From contig NZ_CANNFF010000007.1 of assembly GCF_947503855.1 (NCBI RefSeq), forward strand, positions 62,001 to 126,000: a stretch of DNA of 64,000 nt, written 5' to 3'. This DNA comes from an uncultured Polaribacter sp. GTDB lineage: Bacteria; Bacteroidota; Bacteroidia; Flavobacteriales; Flavobacteriaceae. This document shows positions 26,622 through 34,889 of this stretch, piece after piece. The notes under the pieces were generated by a model. That model saw only the letters and a list, made by a program, of their open reading frames with translations. It did not search any database and had not been told where the DNA came from. Position numbers and translations under genes: made by a program. Every line of letters begins with the position of its first letter. Within the stretch, counting starts at the first letter, position 1.

Positions 26622-26731
26622 TTTTTACTACAATATTTTACTTCTTCCCAATTCTTTTCCCATTTTTTTCTCCAAGTAAATGGTCTGTTGCAAACCACAC
26701 AAATTTTTTCTGGGAGATGTTGCTTTTTCAC
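26591..26731 (-). CDS. DUF2256 zinc-ribbon-like protein
   Basis: A 46-residue gene starting with GTG 26731, 2 bp after the stop of the DUF2867 gene, and ending at TAA 26591-26593 within the start of the CRY-DASH gene. Sequence: [20 protein letters not shown] then [20 protein letters not shown] and NKKIQA. The C-x2-C-x3-F-x-WRKKW-x3-W-x2-VKYCS-x2-C pattern is the full DUF2256 signature, four Cys suited to one zinc. DUF2256 genes are recurrent neighbours of photolyase/cryptochrome genes. The biochemical role is not known. Confidence 0.88.
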   Translation of the reverse strand: MKKQHLPEKICVVCNRPFTWRKKWEKNWEEVKYCSKKCRGNKKIQA

Positions 26732-26733
26732 AA

Positions 26734-28155
26734 TTATTTATTAATGTTATTAATCATACCATTAAACACAAACCAGTGAAAAGGCATTACAGCATACCAA
26801 TATAACCTGCCTCCAAGTCCATGAGGTCTAAAGGTGGCTGTTTGATAAATAAAATTGTCTTCTATTTTAAATTCTAACCAAGCTTCACCAGGTAAAACCA
26901 TTTCTGCATATAATAATAATTTACCTTTCTCTTTATCTGCATAAATAACGCGCCAAAAATCTAAAGCATCACCTGCATTTAATTCTGTTGGGTGTCTTCT
27001 ACCGCGTCTTAAACCTGTGCCACCAAAAAATTGATCTAAAAAACCACGTATTTTCCATAAAAAAGTACCATAATACCAGCCAGTTTCGCCACCAATTGCC
27101 CAAATTTTACCAAGAGATTTTTGTTTGTCTTTAACCTTTCTTTTTTTAAAATCTTTAAAACACCCAAACTCTGGTACATTTATAAATTTATGGACAAAAT
27201 TCTTTAGCTTTCCGCTGCTTATATATGAGTCTTTCCAGCTAGAAATAATACTGTTTTGTTCTATTTTTTTAAAAGCTAATTTTACAGCTTCTTTATAACT
27301 CATTGGGTTAATATCCATTATTTTGTTAATGTCACTTTTTTCACCAATTACTTCTACACCCATAGAGTTTACTAAAGAAGATGCCAGCTTATAAGAAGTA
27401 GAGGTAACAAAATATAACCAGTAAGAAGATAGTTTTGGCGTCATTACCGGTACTGTTAAAATTGATCTTTTAAGTTTTCTTACTGCTGCAAATTGCAAAA
27501 GCATTTCTTTATAGGTTAAAATTTCTGGACCAAAAATATCATGAGAAGTATTGTACAATTCTTCTTTAGCCAAAGCCTTGTGTAAAAAAGAAAGTACATC
27601 TCTAATAGCTAAAGGTTGTGTTTTGGTGTTTAGCCATTTTGGGGCGATCATTGCAGGTAGTTTTTCTACCAAATCTCTAATAATTTCGAAAGAGGAACTA
27701 CCAGAACCCACTATGATACCTGCTTTAAAAGTGGTTAAAGCGTATTTTTTTGAAGCCAATGTGTTTTCTACATTTTTTCTAGAAAGTAAATGTTTAGATA
27801 GTTTTGTATCGTTTGTAATTCCGCTTAAATAAATGACTTGTTTTAAACTAGAACTTTCTGCAAAACGTTTAAAATTGAAAGCACATTTTTCTTCTAAAAC
27901 ATGAAATTCTTTTGCAGAATTAGACATAGAATGTATTAAATAATAAGCTACTTCTATATTTTTAGGAATGGCTTCTAAAGAATGATTATGTAAAAAATCG
28001 GCCTCTATAAGCTCTATGTTTTCTTGATTCTTATAGTAGTTTTGTGCACGTTTTTTATCTCTAACAGGACAAATAATGGTATGACCATCATTTAACAATA
28101 ATGGAATTAACCTTTTGCCAATATAGCCAGTTGCGCCCGTTACAAGTATCTTCAT
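26734..28155 (-). CDS. NAD(P)-binding SDR/NmrA-like protein with C-terminal DUF2867
   Basis: 473 residues in two parts. The N-terminal 300 form an extended SDR (atypical epimerase) fold: [20 protein letters not shown] with the GxxGxxG dinucleotide motif, [12 protein letters not shown], and [20 protein letters not shown]. The C-terminal 150 residues are DUF2867: [40 protein letters not shown] and [20 protein letters not shown]. Catalytic Tyr is not obvious, so it may be an electron-transfer or regulator-type NmrA relative. It recurs in photolyase neighbourhoods. Spacing is 5 bp to the flavin reductase and 2 bp to DUF2256. Confidence 0.85.
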   Translation of the reverse strand: MKILVTGATGYIGKRLIPLLLNDGHTIICPVRDKKRAQNYYKNQENIELIEADFLHNHSLEAIPKNIEVAYYLIHSMSNSAKEFHVLEEKCAFNFKRFAESSSLKQVIYLSGITNDTKLSKHLLSRKNVENTLASKKYALTTFKAGIIVGSGSSSFEIIRDLVEKLPAMIAPKWLNTKTQPLAIRDVLSFLHKALAKEELYNTSHDIFGPEILTYKEMLLQFAAVRKLKRSILTVPVMTPKLSSYWLYFVTSTSYKLASSLVNSMGVEVIGEKSDINKIMDINPMSYKEAVKLAFKKIEQNSIISSWKDSYISSGKLKNFVHKFINVPEFGCFKDFKKRKVKDKQKSLGKIWAIGGETGWYYGTFLWKIRGFLDQFFGGTGLRRGRRHPTELNAGDALDFWRVIYADKEKGKLLLYAEMVLPGEAWLEFKIEDNFIYQTATFRPHGLGGRLYWYAVMPFHWFVFNGMINNINK

Positions 28156-28160
28156 ACACT

Positions 28161-28784
28161 TTATTTACTCTTTTTAGGTCTTTGATAAGTTAACTGCTTT
28201 TTAAATTTAGGGATTGCGTAGGTGTCTAAACCATTAATAGTAGCTACTTTACCTGTTGCTAGGTTTATCAAACCATCATCATGCAATAAGTTATCTTGAA
28301 CGTACAATTCTTCTATTTGAGAAACTACCAACATCACATCATTAGAGGGTACATAAATTTCTTCTATAAATTTCATGCTCATTTGTACAGGGGCATTTTT
28401 TACAAAAGGCGCTTTAAAATCTCCTCTATATTCTTCTTCTAAGTTGGTCATATTAAACTCAGAAACATTTTCTGGATATTTAGCAGAAGTATGATGTGCA
28501 TCATCTATAATATCTTCATAGATATGATTGATGGTAAAATGCCCAGTTTCTTTTATGTTTTTATGCGTGTTTCTTGGTACTGTTGTAGGTCTTAAAATAA
28601 AACCCAATGTAGGTGGATTTGAACCTAAATGCACAACAGAACTAAATACAGCCACATTGGTAATACCTTCTTCGGAAATAGAACCTAATAAGTTGGCAGA
28701 TTTAAAACCAGAACAACTATTTATTAAGTTTATTCTATAGATTTTATCTAAATTATCGATGTCTTTTCTATTGAAATACGCCAT
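28161..28784 (-). CDS. Flavin reductase-like FMN-binding protein
   Basis: 207 residues of the flavin reductase-like split-barrel family. Visible features are IYRINLINSCSGFKSANLLGSISEEGITNVAVF (in parts NLINSCSGFKSANLLG and GITNVAVFSSVVHLGSNPP), the FMN-phosphate contact region LRPTTVPRNTHKNIKETGHFTIN, and HHTSAKYPENVSEF. It could supply reduced flavin or reduce FMN/FAD with NAD(P)H. In an island with four flavin-dependent photoproteins a role in keeping flavin reduced is attractive but inferred. Its ATG overlaps the aarF stop by one base (TAATG). Confidence 0.87.
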   Translation of the reverse strand: MAYFNRKDIDNLDKIYRINLINSCSGFKSANLLGSISEEGITNVAVFSSVVHLGSNPPTLGFILRPTTVPRNTHKNIKETGHFTINHIYEDIIDDAHHTSAKYPENVSEFNMTNLEEEYRGDFKAPFVKNAPVQMSMKFIEEIYVPSNDVMLVVSQIEELYVQDNLLHDDGLINLATGKVATINGLDTYAIPKFKKQLTYQRPKKSK

Positions 28785-30088
28785 TATAAAGATTTAAAAT
28801 TGTTGATTTTCACATCTTTTGCTTTTAAATCGTGCATTAAATTATACAAACCAAAAAACGTTCTGTTGATGTAAATAAAATGTTTAGAACCTCTATTTCC
28901 ATTCATGTTTTTAAGTTCTGTACTTTTTGCATATTTGGTTCCTAATTCAGAAATTCTTCCAAAGAAATCTTCATCAGAAAAATCGAAAACCTCTTTATTA
29001 AAAGGTTGTGTAAAAAGACTTAACAATTCGTGAAAGATATTTCTAAAAAAAGCCAATTCTTCTGGAGAATCGTCTTTTCTTAATATTTCTAACTCAAATA
29101 GTTTCTTCTCAAAAAATACAGGGTCTTGTAAACTTTCTTCATTAGCCAATTCAAAATAAGGTACATAAAATTCGTCTGGTATGGTTTTCATACATCCAAA
29201 ATCGATTACGATTAGCTCGTTTTTGGGTGATATTAAAAAGTTTCCAGGATGTGGATCTGCATGTACTTTTTTTAGTTTATGAATTTGAAACATGTAAAAA
29301 TCCCAGAGCGCTTGCCCTAATTTGTTTCTAGTTTCTTGGTTTTCTGAAGTAAATTCAGATAAATGAACACCATCCATCCAATCCATAGTAATAATTCTAT
29401 CTGAAGATATTTCTGGATAATAGTTTGGGAATTTTAAATTAGGAATGTGTTTACAAGCTTCTACAATTGCCTGACTTTGTTCTACTTCTAGTACGTAATT
29501 TGTTTCTTCTGAGAGCTTATTTTCTACTTCTTTAAAATATTTATCAGAATCTTTTCCTCTAATATTAAACATTTTAATAGCAATAGGTTTTACCAATGAT
29601 AAATCTGATGCAATACTATCTGAAACTCCTGGATATTGAATTTTTACAGCCAACCTTTTGCCATCTTTTTCAGCTTTATGCACTTGTCCAATGCTGGCTG
29701 CATTTACAGAAACAGAATTGAATTTATCAAAAATTTCGTTTGGGTTTTTACCAAAGTATTTTTTAAAGGTTTTGGTAACCAAAGCAGGTGACAATGGTGG
29801 TACAGAAAATTGAGACAAAGAAAATTTTTCTACATACGCTTGTGGTAAAATATTCTTTTCCATACTTAGCATTTGTGCCACTTTTAAAGCACTTCCTTTC
29901 AGTTGTTTTAAACTGTCATAAATATCTCCAGCATTGTTTTGGTTTAATCTATTTTTTGCTTCTTCTTCTGTTTTGGTAATCTTATCACCATAATATTTCA
30001 AATAATTTACACCTATTTTAGCCCCAGTTGTTACTAATTTAGATGCTCTTTGAATTTTAGAAGTGGGTATGGAATCTATTGTTTTCAT
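28784..30088 (-). CDS. AarF/ABC1/UbiB kinase-like protein
   Basis: 434 residues of the atypical protein-kinase-like UbiB/ADCK family, whose members act in isoprenoid quinone or lipid metabolism through ATPase activity. Motifs: the N-terminal GSALKVAQMLSMEKNILPQAY (a KxAQ variant of the family's KxGQ), SIGQVHKAEKDGKRLAVKIQYPG, catalytic loop KVHADPHPGNFLI and metal-binding VIDFGCMK. No hydrophobic C-terminal anchor is evident. It stands second in the island, 56 bp after tetR, and is coupled to the flavin reductase. Many photosynthetic-lineage homologues respond to light stress, which fits the setting, but the substrate here is unknown. Confidence 0.9.
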   Translation of the reverse strand: MKTIDSIPTSKIQRASKLVTTGAKIGVNYLKYYGDKITKTEEEAKNRLNQNNAGDIYDSLKQLKGSALKVAQMLSMEKNILPQAYVEKFSLSQFSVPPLSPALVTKTFKKYFGKNPNEIFDKFNSVSVNAASIGQVHKAEKDGKRLAVKIQYPGVSDSIASDLSLVKPIAIKMFNIRGKDSDKYFKEVENKLSEETNYVLEVEQSQAIVEACKHIPNLKFPNYYPEISSDRIITMDWMDGVHLSEFTSENQETRNKLGQALWDFYMFQIHKLKKVHADPHPGNFLISPKNELIVIDFGCMKTIPDEFYVPYFELANEESLQDPVFFEKKLFELEILRKDDSPEELAFFRNIFHELLSLFTQPFNKEVFDFSDEDFFGRISELGTKYAKSTELKNMNGNRGSKHFIYINRTFFGLYNLMHDLKAKDVKINNFKSL

Positions 30089-30144
30089 TTATGCTGAATT
30101 TATTTCAGTATCTTTTAATTAAATTGTTTTAGTAAATTTTATAA

Positions 30145-30795
30145 TTAATTAAAATTTACTTTCTCTTTTAAAATGAATTTTCCAAAATCGATAATACTTT
30201 TTAATGGTTTAATATCCATTAAATCAAAACGAGCATTGATAGATTTTTCTATAAAAATATCCGTTTTCTCAAAAGAAGTAGAAGTATCATCTAACCAAAA
30301 CTTTAAGGTAATTAGTAAATGCATCCAAGAAGATTCTTGGGTGGCTTTATCTTGAATTTTTTCTAACTTTTCTTGTTTAAGATCTATTTTTTCGATGCCA
30401 ATATTGCTTACAAAAGTGTTATAATCTGATCTTAAATGCTTTAAAGATTTTAAGCTTTTCAAGTCGGTGTTTTTTAGAGCATACATTACATAACTTCTGT
30501 TGGCAGTAAGCATTTCGAAAAATGTAAAGTAGAAACTTAATAGTTTATTTCTAGCATCGTAATTTGGGTAGTCTTCGCTTTTAGCTAACACTTTTATGGT
30601 ATTGTTAAAAAATTCGCTAAAAATAGATTGTTCTATAGCTTCAAAAGAACCATAGTGTTTGTAAAAATCTGCTTCTTCAAAATTGTTTTCTTTAGCAAAA
30701 CTAAATACAGATTTTGGTTCGTGATTGTTTTCTAGTACAAACTCCATGTACCAGGAAATTAAGTTTTCTTTGGTGATGCTTTTCTTACGCGCCAT
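30145..30795 (-). CDS. TetR-family regulator at the head of the photorepair island
   Basis: 216 residues, all-helical. The N-terminal segment ITKENLISWYMEFVLENNHE, PKSVFSFAKENNFEEADFYK, HYGSFEAIEQSIFSEFFNNT follows the TetR HTH layout (the Y-H-Y-G-S-F-E recognition-helix region corresponds to the usual YYHFGSKE). The remainder is a ligand/dimer domain with a long acidic-basic helix (EKIDLKQEKLEKIQDKATQE). It is the first gene of the 14-kb co-directional block and has an inverted repeat in its own promoter, so autoregulation and control of the island are the simplest model. No ligand can be deduced; nothing suggests a chromophore. Confidence 0.85.
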   Translation of the reverse strand: MARKKSITKENLISWYMEFVLENNHEPKSVFSFAKENNFEEADFYKHYGSFEAIEQSIFSEFFNNTIKVLAKSEDYPNYDARNKLLSFYFTFFEMLTANRSYVMYALKNTDLKSLKSLKHLRSDYNTFVSNIGIEKIDLKQEKLEKIQDKATQESSWMHLLITLKFWLDDTSTSFEKTDIFIEKSINARFDLMDIKPLKSIIDFGKFILKEKVNFN

Positions 30796-30813
30796 AATAA
30801 TTTAAAATTTATG

Positions 30814-30821
30814 TAAAGATA
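30814..30821 (-). promoter_or_regulatory. Candidate -7 box for tetR
   Basis: TATCTTTA on minus differs from TAnnTTTG only at the last base and is 18 nt before ATG 30795. It is 5 nt downstream of the 28-bp inverted repeat. Confidence 0.4.
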
Positions 30822-30826
30822 CAAAT

Positions 30827-30854
30827 GTTTAATAATATTAGTATTTTATTAAAC
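30827..30854. promoter_or_regulatory. 28-bp inverted repeat, proposed island operator (copy 1)
   Basis: Arms GTTTAATAA and TTATTAAAC are exact inverted copies around a 10-bp centre, 31 bp upstream of the TetR start codon. The outer GTTTAAT/ATTAAAC bases and the overall length of 28 match copy 2 at 22229-22256. The distance from repeat to -7 box is 5 nt here and 16 nt there, a difference of about one helical turn, so a bound dimer would sit on the same face. Confidence 0.65.
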
Positions 30855-30882
30855 AATAATCTTTTGTTAAATAAAAACATAA

Positions 30883-30917
30883 AAAAACCGATAACATATA
30901 ATATGTTATCGGTTTTT
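30883..30917 (-). terminator. Strong terminator downstream of the SusC remnant operon
   Basis: 17-bp exact arms (AAAAACCGATAACATAT at 30883-30899 and its inverse at 30901-30917) meet at a one-base centre; T tracts lie on both strands. It follows the stop of the small gene at 30940 on minus and isolates the photorepair island from the locus upstream. Confidence 0.88.
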
Positions 30918-30939
30918 AAGAAATTAGGGGCAAATTTTA

Positions 30940-31110
30940 TTAGAAGCCTGTTCCTGGTGCTTCTGGAGAAGATGCTTGTGCTTTCTGTGGGTTTAAAATC
31001 ATATAGGTACCCAAAGCTGTTAATGCTGCATATTTACCGTAATTACCAATTTTTTTCATCGCGTCTTTACGAGTGATGTTTTCTTGCTGTGTATGTTTTT
31101 TATTTTCCAT
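30940..31110 (-). CDS. Small secreted or anchored peptide next to the SusC remnant
   Basis: 56 residues from ATG 31110 (MENKKHTQQENITRKDAMKK). A basic segment ITRKDAMKKIGNYGKY precedes a short hydrophobic stretch AALTALGTYMIL, then NPQKAQASSPEAPGTGF with an A-x-A site, so it may be exported or membrane-held. I recall similar short proteins at the ends of flavobacterial polysaccharide loci, but no function is known. The truncated SusC frame overlaps its start by 11 bp. The longer reading from 31134 is judged an artefact of the deletion junction. Confidence 0.55.
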   Translation of the reverse strand: MENKKHTQQENITRKDAMKKIGNYGKYAALTALGTYMILNPQKAQASSPEAPGTGF

Positions 31111-32047
31111 GTTTGTCAAGTTTGTTACCAGCATTATCTAATCTAAATACTTTATTACCTTCTATTGCGTAGTTTGGTGGGTTGTTTTGCTGTATCGCAT
31201 TTACATTTCTGTATTGAGCGTAACCAACAGCGTCTAAAACATTAATTTTTTTAGTAGCTTGAGAAATGCTGCTTTGTACAAAAGTATTGATAACTGCTTT
31301 ACCTTGTTTCCCTTTTTTAGTGGTAATTAAAATAACTCCATTTGCGCCACGAGAACCGTAAATAGCAGTTGCAGAAGCATCTTTTAAAACTACCATGCTC
31401 TCAATGTCTCTAGGATTGATACCTGTAAGTCCATTTTGAGTAGATTGTGTTTCATTTGCATCGCTTGTAGCGTCTAATACATCTTCTCCTGCAGAATTAA
31501 TAATTACTCCATCTACTACATATAAAGGTTCGTTATTACCTCTTAAACTATTAGCACCCCTAATTCTAACACTTACGGGTGCTCCAGGAGTACCAATGTT
31601 AGAGTTTACTTGTAAACCAGAAGATCTACCTTGTAATAATGAACCTACACTATTGTATTGAGAGGCAACATTTTCTTTCTCTTTAATTTCTGTAAGAGAA
31701 CCTGTTAAATCTTTTTTAGTTGAAGAACCATAACCAATTATTACAATTTCTTCTAATTGTTCAGAATCTTGTTCTAATTGAATGGTAAGTGTTGTTTGTT
31801 TGTTAACAACTACCTCTTTTGTTTTGTAACCTAAATAGCTTACTACTAAAATTGCAGGTGTTTTATCAATTTTAATTGAAAAATTACCATCAAAATCTGT
31901 AACTTCTCCTCTAGTAGAGCCTTTTACAATTATAGATGCACCTGGTAAAGGGTATTTTGTATCATCTATTACCTTTCCTTTTATTGTTGTTTGTGCCAAA
32001 AAGGATATTGGAACAAGTAACAATAATGTATAAAAAATTTTTTTCAT
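31100..32047 (-). pseudogene. Truncated SusC/RagA TonB-dependent receptor
   Basis: The first 315 residues of a SusC-type outer-membrane glycan importer, which is normally about 1000 residues. Present are the signal peptide (MKKIFYTLLLLVPISFLAQ), the carboxypeptidase-regulatory-like domain (TTIKGKVIDDTKYPLPGASI, VVSYLGYKTKEVVV), and the plug (EEIVIIGYGSSTKKDLTGSL, VRIRGANSLRGNNEPLYVVD, VLKDASATAIYGSRGANGVI). The sequence leaves the family near NKVFRLDNAGNK and stops a few codons later, so the whole 22-strand barrel is missing, as is the SusD partner. A deletion that fused the 5' part to the small gene at 30940-31110 is the simplest explanation. It cannot transport. Confidence 0.88.
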
Positions 32048-32210
32048 AATTTGAGATTGATTTATATGTGCTAAATTAACCTAAACCATTGAAAAAGGTA
32101 TTTTAAAAAACATCATAAAAGGTATAATAATTGTCAGAATTACTAATTTTACTAGGTATTTGTGTAGAATGCTAAAAATATACCTATAAATTTTCTGAAT
32201 ATTAGAAAAG
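32048..32210. promoter_or_regulatory. Intergenic region with direct repeat, possible sensor-regulator target
   Basis: Upstream of the SusC remnant. AAAAAGGTAT (32092-32101) and AAAAGGTAT (32117-32125) form a direct repeat with a 24-bp period; a third TAGGTATT is at 32153-32160. AraC-type output domains of hybrid two-component systems usually bind direct repeats in front of susC, so this is a reasonable candidate. No -7 box of standard form is clear. Confidence 0.35.
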
Positions 32211-34889
32211 CTATTTTTTTAAGCTATCTAAAAAACCTGTTGGTGTTTTTCCGTAGAATTTCTTAAAAGAAGTACTAAAATATTTAGGATTAGAAAAACC
32301 AGAACTATAGGCAACTTCTTTAATACTCATTTGCCCTTTAATTAATAAGTTTTTTGCGTGCTTTAATTTTGTGTGAATTACAAAATCTTGGGGCGATAAA
32401 TCTACCAAGTTTTTTAGTTTCATATATAAAGATGTTCTACTCATACCGAAGCTTTTAGATAAGTCGTGCACAGAAAAAGAGTTGTTCTCTATATTTTCTA
32501 TAATTTTACTTTCTAAATCTTCTAAAAACTCTTTGTCTTTTTGGTTTCTATAAACGGTTGCATTTTCTGCATCACTATCGGTTACGTATTTTTCTCTAAT
32601 TTTTCTTTGAAACTTAAGCGTGTTTACAATTTTTGCCAATAACAGCTTTGTATCTACAGGTTTTTCTATATATTCAGCAACTCCAGCTTCTATACTTTCT
32701 AATTTTTGTGTAGAGTTTTGCAATACAGTAAGCATAAAAACAGGTATGTGGTTTAGGTTGATGTTTTGCTTTAAGTTTTTAGCCATTTCCATACCATCCA
32801 TTTCAGGCATAATTAAGTCTGTTAATATAATGTCTGGAAAATTTTGCAAAGCCATTTCTATACCTTCTTTACCATTGCTTGCCTCTAAAATTAAAAAATG
32901 ATTTCCTAAAGACTCAACCAATAAAGACCTTAACTCGTCATTATCTTCTACAATTAAAATTTTTGCATCAGAAAACATATCTAACTGTAATTGTTCTTCT
33001 ACAGTTTGTTCATTTTTTAATTTTTCAGTTTCAACAACTTCTGTCTTTTTATATAAATCAACTAAGTTTTTTAGCATTATTGTAAAAGTTGTTCCTTTAT
33101 TCTCTACACTATCAAACGTAATTGTTCCACCTGTTTTTTCTATTAATTTTTTGGTCATTATTAGTCCTAAACCAGTTCCTGGGCTTTGACTGTTAATGGC
33201 GTTTCTGGCTCTATAGTAGCGTTTTAAAATAAATTTTTGTTGATCTTTAGGAATTCCAAAACCTTCATCAGAAATTTGAAGTTTTAATTCACCATTAGCA
33301 ATTTTTTGTAGTTTTACCTTAATAGTTCCACCCTCAAAAGAATATTTAATTGCATTAGAAAGTATATTTAGAAAAATCTTATCGAAAACATCTTTGTAGT
33401 AATAAAATATAGTTTCTGGCCAATTATTTTCTATTTTAATCTCTAGATTTCTTTCTTTGGTAAGAGGTTCAAAGTTTTTAATCCTAGCTTTTAAATAGTT
33501 TTCTACTTTTATTTTTGATACATTTTGATAAATGCTGTCCTGAGAGGTAACCTTATGAAAGTTTAGCATTTGTTCAAACAAAGAATTTAATCTTTTTACG
33601 GTAGATTTTATGTGTTTGTTAGATTCTTTAGAATCGTTAGTATTGGTAATATTTTCTAAAGAAGTCATTAAAATTGTAAGAGGTGTTTTTAATTCATGGG
33701 TAATGTTATTAAAGAACTCTATTTGATCATCTGCATTTTTTTTATTGATAAGAATAGTGGTAAAATGAATAAGTGCCCAAATAAATATTATTAATAATAA
33801 AAAATAGATAAAAAATGCGGTATTAGTTAACCACCAAGGAGATGCCACTATAATATCTATTTCTCTTATTTTACTTTCGTTATTGTATTTGTTTATAGCT
33901 TTTACTTTAAATTTATATTTACCACTAGGTAAATTGGTGTAAGTAGCAAAATTATTTGTATTTTCTTTAGACCATGCATCATTAAACCCTTCTAATTTCC
34001 AAACATATTTCATTTTAGAAGCAACACTGTGTTGTATACCTGCAAATTTTATTTCTATAGAGTTTTCGTTACTTTTTAAGTTGATTTTTTCTGTTTGATT
34101 GATGTGTTTTGATAATGGTTTTTCTGATGGAGAAACACTTTTATTAAATAATTTTAAGTCTTCGAAAACTAAATATGGCTTAAAGTTCTGATTTACAATT
34201 TCTTTAGGATTAAAAATAGTTACGCCATTTACTCCACCAAAAGCTAACAAACTATCATTTAGTTTTGTGTAACTACCATAATTATACTCTGTACTAGCTA
34301 AACCATCTTTTTTATCGTAAATATTTATAATGGTGTCTTTCTTATTAATCTTAACATGAACTAAACCTTTTGTTGTACTAGCCCAAATTGCATCTTCACT
34401 ATCTAATAAAACACCTTGTACAATGTCTGATGGAAAACCAGAACTTAGATCTAATTTTTTTATTTTTTTTGTGTCTAAATTGTAAAAAAGTAAGCCAGCT
34501 CCATTTGTACCAACAATTAGTTGATTTTTTTTTGTTTGTTGTACTGCATGCACAGTAGAAAAGGCTAAAGTTCTTTTACTGGGTTCTAAATCTTCTAATA
34601 TTTTAAAATTATTATTTTCAGGATTTATTTCATAGATACCATATCTACCAGATGCTAAAATTTTACCAGTAGTTGTTTCTATAATTGATTTTAAGTAGAG
34701 TATAGGATATTTAGTGATTTTGTTATCAGCAGTAATCATTAATAAATCTTTATCTAAACCACCTACCCAAATATTGTTATTTGTGTCTTTTTTAATAGCA
34801 TAAATTTTAGTTATTAAATCTTTCTCTTTAGATACATCATTAAAACTTGTAATTTTAAAAAGATTTGATATCAATTTTAAAAAGACCAT
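32211..34889 (-). pseudogene. Hybrid two-component system regulator, C-terminal part after a frameshift
   Basis: 892 codons open, starting in the wrong frame near 34889. They hold the end of the periplasmic two-component propeller, a Y_Y_Y domain (YTNLPSGKYKFKVKAINKYN), one membrane helix (FFIYFLLLIIFIWALIHFTT), a HisKA domain with phospho-acceptor His in FFNNITHELKTPLTILMTSL, an HATPase domain (LNILSNAIKYSFEGG, DEGFGIPKDQQ, PGTGLGL), a receiver domain with Asp in ILTDLIMPEMDG, and a C-terminal AraC HTH (SFSVHDLSKSFGMSRTSLYM, KEVAYSSGFSNPKYFSTSFK). All catalytic residues look intact. It joins the 34855-36096 frame; one extra base at the A5 run 34857-34861 (plus strand) separates them. Confidence 0.88.

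Noticed and set aside
29942..30213. Single GTTTAAT half-sites at 29942 and 30207
   Set aside because: Both are inside coding sequence and lack an ATTAAAC partner at the 28-bp spacing, so they were not counted as operators.
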